From positions 1,044,665 through 1,108,664 of the forward strand of contig BRXU01000036.1 of the NCBI GenBank assembly GCA_030267565.1: a DNA stretch of 64,000 nucleotides, given 5' to 3'. This document shows, piece after piece, positions 43,401 to 55,200 of the stretch. Made by a program: the position numbers and the translations under genes. Position 1 is the first letter of the stretch; each line of letters begins with the position of its first letter. The DNA comes from Pleodorina starrii (taxonomy: Eukaryota > Chlorophyta > Chlorophyceae > Chlamydomonadales > Volvocaceae). The notes beneath the pieces were generated by a model, which was given only the letters and a program-made list of their open reading frames with translations, was not told the DNA's origin and did not search any database.

Positions 43401-46400
43401 ACCCTTCTATGCCCGTCTGCGCCCTTCTACGCCCTTCTGCGCCCTTCTGCGCCCGTCTGCGACCTTCTACGCCCTTCTGCGCCCTTCTGCGCCCGTCTGC
43501 GACCTTCTACGCCCGTCTGAGCCCGTCTGCGCCCTTCTACGCCCTTCTGCGCCCTTCTGTGCCCGTCTGCGCCCGTCTGCGCCCGTCTGCACTCGTTTGC
43601 GCCCGTCTGCGCCCGTCTGCACCCGTCTGCGCCCGTCTGCGCCCGTCTGCGCCCGTCTGCGCCCTTCTACGCCCATCTGCGCCCTTCTGCGCCCGTCTGC
43701 ACCCGTCTGCACCCTTTTGCGCCCGTCTGCACCCTTCTGCGCCCATCTGCGCCCGTCTGCACCCGTCTGCGCCCGTCTGCGCCCGTCTGCGACCGTCTGC
43801 GCCCTTCTACGCCCATCTGCGCCCGTCTGCGCCCTTCTACACCCTTTTGTGCCCTTCTGCGCCCGTCTGCGCCCGTCTGCGCCCGTCTGCGCCCGTCTGC
43901 ACCCTTCTATGCCCATCTGCGCCCTTCTGCGCCCTTCTGCGCCCGTCTGCGACCTTCTACGCCCGTCTGCGCTCGTCTGCACCCTTCTATGCCCGTCTGC
44001 GCCCTTCTACGCCCTTCTGCGCCCTTCTGCGCCCGTCTGCGACCTTCTACACCCTTCTGCGCCCTTCTGCGCCCGTCTGCACCCGTCTGCGCCCGTCTGT
44101 GCCCGTCTGCGCCCGTCTGCGCCCGCCTGCGCCCTTCTACACCCTTTTGTGCCCTTCTGCGCCCGTCTGCACCCGTCTGCGCCCGTCTGGGCCCGTCTGC
44201 ACCCGTCTGCACCCTTCTGCGCCCGTCTGCACCCATCTACGCCCGTCTGCACCATTCTGCGCCCATCTGCGCCCGTCTGCGCCCGTCTGCGCCCGTCTGC
44301 GCCCGTCTGCGCCCGTCTGCGCTCTTCTGCACCCATCTGCGCCCGTCTGCGTCCGTCTGCGCCCGTCTGCGCCCTTCTACGCCCGTCTGCGCCCTTTTAC
44401 GCCCGTCTGCACCCGTCTGCACCCTTCTACACCCATCTGCGCCCGTCTGCACCCTTCTGCACCCTTCTGGGCCCGTCTGCGCCCTTCTACACCCTTCTGC
44501 GCCCGTCTGCACCCTTCTACACCCTTCTGTGCCCGTCTGCGCCCGTCTGCGCCCGTCTGCGCCCGTCTGCGCTCGTCTGCACCCTTCTATGCCCGTCTGC
44601 GCCCTTCTACGCCCTTCTGCGCCCTTCTGCGCCCGTCTGCGACCTTCTACGCCCTTCTGCGCCCGTCTGCGACCTTCTACGCCCGTCTGAGCCCGCCTGC
44701 GCCCTTCTACGCCCTTCTGCGCCCTTCTGTGCCCGTCTGCGCCCGTCTGCGCCCGTCTGCACTCGTTTGCGCCCGTCTGCGCCCGTCTGCACCCGTCTGC
44801 GCCCGTCTGCGCCCGTCTGCGCCCGTCTGCGCCCTTCTACGCCCATCTGCGCCCTTCTGCGCCCGTCTGCGCCCGTCTGCGCCCTTTTGCGCCCGTCTGC
44901 ACCCTTCTGCGCCCATCTGCGCCCGTCTGCACCCGTCTGCGCCCGTCTGCGCCCGTCTGCGCCCGTCTGCGCCCTTCTACGCCCATCTGCGCCCGTCTGC
45001 GCCCTTCTACACCCTTTTGTGCCCTTCTGCGCCCGTCTGCGCCCGTCTGCGCCCGTCTGCGCCCGTCTGCACCCTTCTATGCCCATCTGCGCCCTTCTGC
45101 GCCCTTCTGCGCCCGTCTGCGACCTTCTACGCCCGTCTGCGCTCGTCTGCACCCTTCTATGCCCGTCTGCGCCCTTCTACGCCCTTCTGCGCCCTTCTGC
45201 GCCCGTCTGCGACCTTCTACGCCCTTCTGCGCCCTTCTGCGCCCGTCTGCGACCTTCTACGCCCGTCTGAGCCCGTCTGCGCCCTTCTACACCCTTCTGC
45301 GCCCTTCTGCGCCCGTCTGCACCCGTCTGCACCCGTCTGTGCCCGTCTGCGCCCGTCTGCGCCCGCCTGCACCCTTCTACGCCCATCTGCGCCCGTCTGC
45401 GCCCTTCTACACCCTTTTGTGCCCTTCTGCGCCCGTCTGCGCCCGTCTGCGCCCGTCTGCGCCCGTCTGCACCCTTCTATGCCCATCTGCGCCCTTCTGC
45501 GCCCTTCTGCGCCCGTCTGCGACCTTCTACGCCCGTCTGCGCTCGTCTGCACCCTTCTATGCCCGTCTGCGCCCTTCTACGCCCTTCTGCGCCCTTCTGC
45601 GCCCGTCTGCGACCTTCTACGCCCGTCTGAGCCCGTCTGCGCCCTTCTACGCCCTTCTGCGCCCTTCTGCGCCCGTCTGCACCCGTCTGCGCCCGTCTGG
45701 GCCCGTCTGCACCCGTCTGCACCCTTTTGCGCCCATCTGCACCAGTCTGCGCCCGTCTGCACCCGTCTGCGCCCGTCTGCGCCCGTCTGCGCCCTTTTGC
45801 GCCCGTCTGCACCCTTCTGCGCCCATCTGCGCCCGTCTGCGCCCGTCTGCGCCCGTCTGCGCCCGTCTGCGCCCGTCTGCGCCCGTCTGCGCCCGTCTGT
45901 GCCCTTCTAAGCCCATCTGTGGCCGTTTGCACCCTTCTGCGCCCATCTGCGCCCGTCTGCGCCCGTCTGCGCTCGTCTGCGCCCGTCTGTGCCCGTCTGC
46001 ACCCGTCTGCGCCCGTCTGCGCCCGTCTGCACCCGTCTGCGCCCGTCTGCGCCCGTCTGCGCCCTTCTACACCCTTTTGTGCCCTTCTGCGCCCGTCTGC
46101 ACCCGTCTGCGCCCTTTTACGCCCGTCTGCACCCGTCTGCACCCGTCTGCACCCTTCCACGCCCTTCTGCGCCCTTCTGCGCCCTTCTGCGCCTTTCTAC
46201 ACCCTTTTGGGCTCGTCTGCGCCCGTCTGCGCCCTTTTACGCCCGTCTGCACCATTCTGCGCCCATCTGCGCCCGTCTGCGCCAGTCTGCGCCCGTCTGC
46301 GCCCGTCTGCGCCCGTCTGCGCTCTTCTGCACCCATCTGCGCCCGTCTGCGTCCGTCTGCGCCCGTCTGCGCCCTTCTACGCCCGTCTGCGCCCTTTTAC

Positions 46401-47000
46401 GCCCGTCTGCACCCGTCTGCACCCTTCTACACCCATCTGCGCCCGTCTGCACCCTTCTGCACCCTTCTGGGCCCGTCTGCGCCCTTCTACGCCCTTCTGC
46501 GCCCTTCTGCGCCCGTCTGCGACCTTCTACGCCCTTCTGCGCCCTTCTGCGCCCGTCTGCGACCTTCTACGCCCGTCTGAGCCCGTCTGCGCCCTTCTAC
46601 GCCCTTCTGCGCCCTTCTGTGCCCGTCTGCGCCCGTCTGCGCCCGTCTGCACTCGTTTGCGCCCGTCTGCGCCCGTCTGCACCCGTCTGCGCCCGTCTGC
46701 GCCCGTCTGCGCCCGTCTGCACCCTTCTACGCCCATCTGCGCCCTTCTGCGCCCGTCTGCACCCGTCTGCACCCTTTTGCGCCCGTCTGCACCCTTCTGC
46801 GCCCATCTGCGCCCGTCTGCACCCGTCTGCGCCCGTCTGCGCCCGTCTGCGACCGTCTGCGCCCTTCTACGCCCATCTGCGCCCGTCTGCGCCCTTCTAC
46901 ACCCTTTTGTGCCCTTCTGCGCCCGTCTGCGCCCGTCTGCGCCCGTCTGCGCCCGTCTGCACCCTTCTATGCCCATCTGCGCCCTTCTGCGCCCTTCTGC
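40010..47000. repeat. Duplicated 1.25-kb segment at 2,837-bp offset, with a third diverged copy
   Basis: Variant order at about 40010-41260 matches 42847-44097. TGAGCCCGTC at 40091 and 42928 and the rare TGCGACCGTC at 40951 and 43788 both give 2837 bp. The right edge of the first copy is the irregular GGCCCGTCGCCG near 41267. A third copy lies around 46040-47000 (TGCGACCGTC at 46848). Its offset from the second copy changes from 3190 to 3060 along its length, which implies an internal deletion of about 130 bp. Confidence 0.78.
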
Positions 47001-50000
47001 GCCCGTCTGCGACCTTCTACGCCCGTCTGCGTCCGTCTGCGTCCGTCTGCGCCCTTCTACTCCCTTCTACGCCCTTCTGCGCCCGTCTGCGCCCGTCTAC
47101 GCCCTTCTGCGCCCTTCTGCGCCCGTCTGCACCCGTCTGCGCCCGTCTGTGCCCGTCTGCGCCCGTCTGCGCCCGCCTGCGCCCTTCTACACCCTTTTGT
47201 GCCCTTCTGCGCCCGTCTGCACCCGTCTGCGCCCGTCTGGGCCCGTCTGCACCCGTCTGCACCCTTCTGCGCCCGTCTGCACCCTTCTACGCCCGTCTGC
47301 ACCCGTCTGCACCCTTCTACGCCCTTCTGCGCCCTTCTGCGCCCTTCTGCGCCTTTGTACACCCTGTTGGGCCCGTCTGCGCCCGTCTGCGCCCTTCTAC
47401 ACCCTATTGTGCCCTTCTGCGCCCGTCTGCGCCCGTCTGCGCCCGTCTGCGCCCGTCTGCGCCCGTCTGCGCCCGTCTGCACCCTTCTATGCCCGTCTGC
47501 ACCCTTCTACGCCCTTCTGCGCCCTTCTGCACCCTTCTGCGCCCGTGTGCGACCTTCTACGCCCGTCTGCGCCCGTCTGCGCCCGTCTGCGCCCGTCTGC
47601 GCCCTTCAACACCCTTTTGTGCCCTTCTGCGCCCGTCTGCACCCGTCTGCGCCCGTCTGCGCCCGTCTGCGCCCGTCTGCACCCTTCTGTGCCCGTCTGC
47701 GCCCGTCTGCGCCCTTTTGCGCCCGTCTGCACCCTTCTGCGCCCATCTGCGCCCGTCTGCGCCCGTCTGCGCCCGACTGCGCCCGTCTGCGCCCGTCTGC
47801 GCCCTTCTACGCCCATCTGCGGCCGTTTGCACCCTTCTGCGCCCATCTGCGCCCGTCTGCGCCCGTCTGCACTCGTCTGCGCCCGTCTGCGCCCGTCTGC
47901 ACCCGTCTGCGCCCGTCTGCACCCGTCTTCACCCGTCTGCGCCCGTCTGCGCCCGTCTGCGCCCGTCTGCGCCCTTCTACGCCCTTCTGCGCCCTTCTGC
48001 GCCCGTCTGCGCCCGTCTGCACCCTTCCACGCCCTTCTGCGCCCTTCTGCGCCCTTCTGCACCTTTCTACACCCTTTTGGGCTCGTCTGCGCCCGTCTGC
48101 GCCCGTCTGCGCCCTTTTACGCCCGTCTGCACCCTTCTGCGCCCATCTGCACCCTTCTGCGCCCGTCTGCGTACGTCTGCGCCCGTCTGCACCCTTCTGC
48201 ACCCTTCTGGGCCCGTCTGCGCCCTTCTACACCCTTCTGCGCCCGTCTGCACCCTTCTACACCCTTCTGCGCCCGTCTGCGCCCGTCTGCGCCCGTCTGC
48301 ACCCGTCTGCGCCCGTCTGCGCTCGTCTGCACCCTTCTACACCCATCTGCGCCCGTCTGCACCCTTCTGCACCCTTCTGGGCCCGTCTGCGCCCTTCTAC
48401 ACCCTTCTGCGCCCGTCTGCACCCTTCTACACCCTTCTGCGCCCGTCTGCGCCCGTCTGCGCCCGTCTGCGCCCGTCTGCGCCCGTCTGCGCCCGTCTGT
48501 GCTCGTCTGCACCCTTCTACGCCCGTCTGCACCCGTCTGCACCCTTCTACGCCCTTCTGCGCCCTTCTGCGCCCTTCTGCGCCTTTCTACACCCTGTTGG
48601 GCCCATCTGCGCCCGTCTGCGCCCTTCTACACCCTTTTGTGCCCTTCTGCGCCCGTCTGCGCCCGTCTGCGCCCGTCTGCACCCTTCTATGCCCGTCTGC
48701 ACCCTTCTACGCCCTTCTGCGCCCTTCTGCGCCCTTCTGCGCCCGTCTGCGACCTTCTACGCCCGTCTGCGCCCGTCTGCGCCCGTCTGCGCCCGTCTGC
48801 ACCCTTCAACACCCTTTTGTGCCCTTCTGCGCCCGTCTGCACCCGTCTGTGCCCGTCTGCGCCCGTCTGCGCCCGTCTGCACCCTTCTGCGCCCGTCTGC
48901 GCCCGTCTGCGCCCTTTTGCGCCCGTCTGCACCCTTCTGCGCCCGTCTGCGCCCGTCTGCACTCGTCTGCGCCCGTCTGCGCCCGTCTGCACCCGTCTGC
49001 GCCCGTCTGCGCCCGTCTGCACCCGTCTGCGCCCGTCTGCGCCCGTCTGCGCCCGTCTGCGCCCTTCTACACCCTTTTGTGCCCTTCTGCGCCCGTCTGC
49101 ACCCGTCTGCACCCTTCCACGCCCTTCTGCGCCCTTCTGCGCCCTTCTGCACCTTTGTACACCCTTTTGGGCTCGTCTGCGCCCGTCTGCGCCCGTCTGT
49201 GCCTTTTTACGCCCGTCTGCACCCTTCTGCGCCCATCTGCACCCTTCTGCGCCCGTCTGCGTACGTCTGCGCCCGTCTGCACCCTTCTATGCCCGTCTGC
49301 GCCCTTCTACGCCCTTCTGCGCCCATCTGCGCCCGTCTGCACCCTTCTGCACCCTTCTGGGCCCGTCTGCGCCCTTCTACACCCTTCTGCGCCCGTCTGC
49401 ACCCTTCTACACCCTTCTGCGCCCGTCTGCACCCGTCTGCGCCCGTCTGCGCCCGTCTGCGCCCGTCTGCGCTCGTCTGCACCCTTCTATGCCCGTCTGC
49501 GCCCTTCTACGCCCTTCTGCGCCCTTCTGCGCCCGTCTGCGACCTTCTACACCCTTCTGCGCCCTTCTGCGCCCGTCTGCAACCTTCTACGCCCGTGTGA
49601 GCCCGTCTGCGCCCTTCTACGCCCTTCTGCGCCCTTCTGTGCCCGTCTGCGCCCGTCTGCGCCCGTCTGCACTCGTTTGCGCCCGTCTGCGCCCGTCTGC
49701 ACCCGTCTGCGCCCGTCTGCGCCCGTCTGCGCCCGTCTGCACCCTTCTGCGCCCATCTGCGCCCGTCTGCACCCGTCTGCGCCCGTCTGCGCCCGTCTGC
49801 GCCCGTCTGCGCCCTTCTACGCCCATCTGCGCCCGTCTGCGCCCTTCTACACCCTTTTGTGCCCTTCTGCGCCCGTCTGCGACCTTCTACGCCCGTCTGC
49901 GCTCGTCTGCACCCTTCTATGCCCGTCTGCGCCCTTCTACGCCCTTCTGCGCCCTTCTGCGCCCGTCTGCGACCTTCTACGCCCTTCTGCGCCCTTCTGC

Positions 50001-52240
50001 GCCCGTCTGCGACCTTCTACGCCCGTCTGAGCCCGTCTGCGCCCTTCTGCGCCCTTCTGCGCCCTTCTGCGCCCGTCTGCACCCGTCTGCGCCCGTCTGC
50101 GCCCGTCTGCGCCCGTCTGCGCCCTTCTACACCCTTTTGTGCCCTTCTGCGCCCGTCTGCACCCGTCTGTGCCCGTCTGGGCCCGTCTGCACCCGTCTGC
50201 ACCCTTCTGCGCCCGTCGGCACCCTTCTACGCCCGTCTGAACCCGTCTGCACCCTTCTACACCCTTCTGCGCCCTTCTGCGCCCTTCTGCGCCTTTCTAC
50301 ACCCTGTTGGGCCCGTCTGCGCCCGTCTGCGCCCTTCTACACCCTTTTGTGCCCTTCTGCGCCCGTCTGCGCCCGTCTGCGCCCGTCTGCGCCCGTCTGC
50401 ACCCTTCTATGCCCGTCTGCGACCTTCTACGCCCGTCTGCGCTCGTCTGCACCCTTCTATGCCCTTCTGCGCCCTTCTGCGCCCGTCTGCGACCTTCTAC
50501 GCCCTTCTGCGCCCTTCTGCGCCCGTCTGCGACCTTCTACGCCCGTCTGAGCCCGTCTGCGCCCTTCTGCGCCCTTCTGCGCCCGTCTGCGCCCGTCTGC
50601 ACCCTTCTGCGCCCGTCTGCGCCCGTCTGCACCCTTTTGCGCCCGTCTGCACCCTTCTGCGCCCATCTGCGCCCGTCTGCGCCCGTCTGCGCCCTTCTAC
50701 ACCCTTCTGCGCCCTTCTGCGCCCTTCTGCGCCTTTCTACACCCTGTTGGGCCCGTCTGCGCCCGTCTGCGCCCTTCTACACCCTTTTGTGCCCTTCTGC
50801 GCCCGTCTGCGCCCGTCTGCGCCCGTCTGCGCCCGTCTGCACCCTTCTATGCCCGTCTGCGCCCTTCTACACCCTTCTGCGCCCTTCTGCGCCCGTCTGC
50901 GACCTTCTACGCCCGTCTGCGCCCGTCTGCGCCCGTCTGCGCCCGTCTGCGCCCGTCTGCGCCCTTCAACACCCTTTTGTGCCCTTCTGCGCCCGTCTGC
51001 ACCCTTCTGCGCCCATCTGCGCCCGTCTGCGCCCGTCTGCACCCTTCTGCGCCCGTCTGCGCCCGTCTGCACCCTTTTGCGCCCGTCTGCACCCTTCTGC
51101 GCCCATCTGCGCCCGTCTGCGCCCGTCTGCGCCCGTCTGCGCCCGTCTGCGCCCGTCTGCGCCCGTCTGCGCCCTTCTACGCCCATCTGCGGCCGTTTGC
51201 ACCCTTCTGCGCCCATCTGCGCCCGTCTGCGCCCGTCTGCACTCGTCTGCGCCCGTCTGCGCCCGTCTGCACCCGTCTGCGCCCGTCTGCGCCCGTCTGC
51301 ACCCGTCTGCACCCGTCTGCGCCCGTCTGCGCCCGTCTGCGCCCGTCTGCACCCGTCTGCGCCCGTCTGCGCCCGTCTGCGCCCGTCTGCGCCCTTCTAC
51401 ACCCTTTTGTGCCCTTCTGCACCCGTCTGCACCCGTCTGCACCCTTCCACGCCCTTCTGCGCCCTTCTGCGCCCTTCTGCACCTTTCTACACCCTTTTGG
51501 GCTCGTCTGCACCCGTCTGCGCCCGTCTGCGCCCTTTTACGCCCGTCTGCACCCTTCTGCGCCCATCTGCACCCTTCTGCGCCCGTCTGCGTACGTCTGC
51601 GCCCGTCTGGGCCCGTCTGCGCCCGTCTGCTTCCTTCTATGCCCGTCTGCGCCTTTCTACGCCCTTCTGCGACCTTCTGCGCCCGTCTGCGACCTTCTAC
51701 GCCCGTCTGCGCCCGTCTGTGCCCTTTTACGCCCGTCTGCACCCTTCTGCGCCCATTTGCGCCCGTCTGCGCCCGTCTGCGCCCGTCTGCGCCCTTCTAC
51801 ACCCTTTTGTGCCCTTCTGCGCCCGTCTGCACCCGTCTGCGCTCGTCTGCACCCTTCTACGCCCTTCTGCGCCCTTCTGCGCCCGTCTGCACCCGTCTGC
51901 GCCCGTCTGCGCCCGTCTGCGCCCGTCTGCGCCCTTCTACACCCTTTTGTGCCCTTCTGCGCCCGTCTGCACCCGTCTGCGCCCGTCTGGGCCCGTCTGC
52001 ACCCGTCTGCGCCCGTCTGGGCCCGTCTGCACCCGTCTGCACCCTTCTGTGCCCGTCGGCACCCTTCTACGCCCGTCTGAACCCGTCTGCACCCTTCTAC
52101 ACCCTTCTGCGCCCTTCTGCGCCCTTCTGCGCCTTTCTACACCCTGTTGGGCCCGTCTGCGCCCGTCTGCGCCCTTCTACACCCTTTTGTGCCCTTCTGC
52201 GCCCGTCTGCGCCCGTCTGCGCCCGTCTGCGCCCGTCTGC

Positions 52241-55200
52241 ACCCTTCTATGCCCGTCTGCACCCTTCTACGCCCTTCTGCGCCCTTCTGCGCCCGTCTGC
52301 GACCTTCTACGCCCGTCTGCGCCCGTCTGCGCCCGTCTGCGCCCGTCTGCGCCCGTCTGCGCCCGTCTGCGCCCTTCTACGCCCATCTGCGGCCGTTTGC
52401 ACCCTTCTGCGCCCATCTGCGCCCGTCTGCGCCCGTCTGCGCCCGTCTGCACCCGTCTGCGCCCGTCTGCACCCGTCTGCGCCCGTCTGCGCCCGTCTGC
52501 GCCCGTCTGCACCCTTCTGCGCCCGTCTGCGGCCGTCTTCGCCCTTTTGCGCCCGTCTGCACCCTTCTGTGCCCATCTGCGCCCGTCTGCGCCCGTCTGC
52601 GCCCGTCTGCGCCCGTCTGCGCCCTTCTACGCCCATCTGCGGCCGTTTGCACCCTTCTGCGCCCATCTGCGCCCGTCTGCGCCCGTCTGCACTCGTCTGC
52701 GCCCGTCTGCGCCCGTCTGCACCCGTCTGCACCCGTCTGCGCCCGTCTGCACCCGTCTGCGCCCGTCTGCACCCGTCTGCGCCCGTCTGCACCCGTCTGC
52801 GCCCGTCTGCGCCCGTCTGCGCCCGTCTGCGCCCGTCTGCGCCCGTCTGCGCCCGTCTGCACCCTTCTACACCCTTTTGTGCCCTTCTGCGCCCGTCTGC
52901 ACCCGTCTGCACCCTTCCACGCCCTTCTGCGCCCTTCTGCGCCCTTCTGCGCCTTTCTACACCCTTTTGGGCTCGTCTGCACCCGTCTGCGCCCGTCTGC
53001 GCCCTTTTACGCCCGTCTGCACCCTTCTGCGCCCATCTGCACCCTTCTGCGCCCGTCTGCGTACGTCTGCGCCCGTCTGGGCCCGTCTGCGCCCGTCTGC
53101 TTCCTTCTATGCCCGTCTGCGCCCTTCTACGCCCTTCTGCGACCTTCTGCGCCCGTCTGCGACCTTCTACGCCCGTCTGCGCCCGTCTGTGCCCTTTTAC
53201 GCCCGTCTGCACCCTTCTGCGCCCATCTGCGCCCGTCTGCGCCCGTCTGCGCCCGTCTGCGCCCGTCTGGGCCCGTCTGCGCCCGTCTGCGCCCGTCTGC
53301 ACCCGTCTGCGCTCGTCTGCACCCTTCTATGCCCGTCTGCGCCCTTCTACGCCCTTCTGCGCCCTTCTGCGCCCGTCTGCGACCTTCTACGCCCTTCTGC
53401 ACCCTTCTGCGCCCGTCTGCGACCTTCTATGCCCGTCTGAGCCCGTCTGCGCCCGTCTGCGCCCGTCTGCGCCCGTCTGCGCCCGTCTGCGCCCGTCTGC
53501 GCCCGTCTGCGCCCGTCTGCGCCCGTCTGCGCCCGTCTGCGCCCGTCTGCGCCCGTCTGCGCCCGTCTGCACCCGTCTGCGCCCGTCTGCGCCCGTCTGC
53601 ACCCGTCTGCGCCCGTCTGCGCCCGTCTGCACCCTTCTATGCCCGTCTGCGCCCTTCTACGCCCTTCTGCGCCCTTCTGCGCCCGTCTGCGACCTTCTAC
53701 GCCCGTCTGCGCCCGTCTGCGCCCGTCTGCGCCCGTCTGCGCCCGTCTGCGCCCGTCTGCGCCCTTCTACGCCCATCTGCGGCCGTTTGCACCCTTCTGC
53801 GCCCATCTGCGCCCGTCTGCGCCCGTCTGCGCCCGTCTGCACCCGTCTGCGCCCGTCTGCACCCGTCTGCGCCCGTCTGCGCCCGTCTGCGCCCGTCTGC
53901 ACCCTTCTGCGCCCGTCTGCGGCCGTCTTCGCCCTTTTGCGCCCGTCTGCACCCTTCTGCGCCCATCTGCGCCCGTCTGCGCCCGTCTGCGCCCGTCTGC
54001 GCCCGTCTGCGCCCTTCTACGCCCATCTGCGGCCGTTTGCACCCTTCTGCGCCCATCTGCGCCCGTCTGCGCCCGTCTGCACTCGTCTGCGCCCGTCTGC
54101 GCCCGTCTGCACCCGTCTGCACCCGTCTGCGCCCGTCTGCACCCGTCTGCGCCCGTCTGCACCCGTCTGCGCCCGTCTGCACCCGTCTGCGCCCGTCTGC
54201 GCCCGTCTGCGCCCGTCTGCGCCCGTCTGCGCCCGTCTGCGCCCGTCTGCACCCTTCTACACCCTTTTGTGCCCTTCTGCGCCCGTCTGCACCCGTCTGC
54301 ACCCTTCCACGCCCTTCTGCGCCCTTCTGCGCCCTTCTGCGCCTTTCTACACCCTTTTGGGCTCGTCTGCGCCCGTCTGCGCCCGTCTGCGCCCTTTTAC
54401 GCCCGTCTGCACCCTTCTGCGCCCATCTGCACCCTTCTGCGCCCGTCTGCGTACGTCTGCGCCCGTCTGGGCCCGTCTGCGCCCGTCTGCTTCCTTCTAT
54501 GCCCGTCTGCGCCCTTCTACGCCCTTCTGCGACCTTCTGCGCCCGTCTGCGACCTTCTACGCCCGTCTGCGCCCGTCTGTGCCCTTTTACGCCCGTCTGC
54601 ACCCTTCTGCGCCCATCTGCGCCCGTCTGCGCCCGTCTGCGCCCGTCTGCGCCCGTCTGGGCCCGTCTGCGCCCGTCTGCGCCCGTCTGCACCCGTCTGC
54701 GCTCGTCTGCACCCTTCTATGCCCGTCTGCGCCCTTCTACGCCCTTCTGCGCCCTTCTGCGCCCGTCTGCGACCTTCTACGCCCTTCTGCACCCTTCTGC
54801 GCCCGTCTGCGACCTTCTATGCCCGTCTGAGCCCGTCTGCGCCCGTCTGCGCCCGTCTGCGCCCGTCTGCGCCCGTCTGCGCCCGTCTGCGCCCGTCTGC
54901 GCCCGTCTGCGCCCGTCTGCGCCCGTCTGCGCCCGTCTGCGCCCGTCTGCGCCCGTCTGCACCCGTCTGCGCCCGTCTGCGCCCGTCTGCACCCGTCTGC
55001 GCCCGTCTGCGCCCGTCTGCGCCCGTCTGCACCCTTCTGCGCCCGTCTGCGCCCGTCTGCGCCCTTTTGCGCCCGTCTGCACCCTTCTGCGCCCATCTGC
55101 GCCCGTCTGCGCCCGTCTGCGCCCGTCTGCGCCCGTCTGCGCCCGTCTGCGCCCTTCTACGCCCATCTGCGGCCGTTTGCACCCTTCTGCGCCCATCTGC

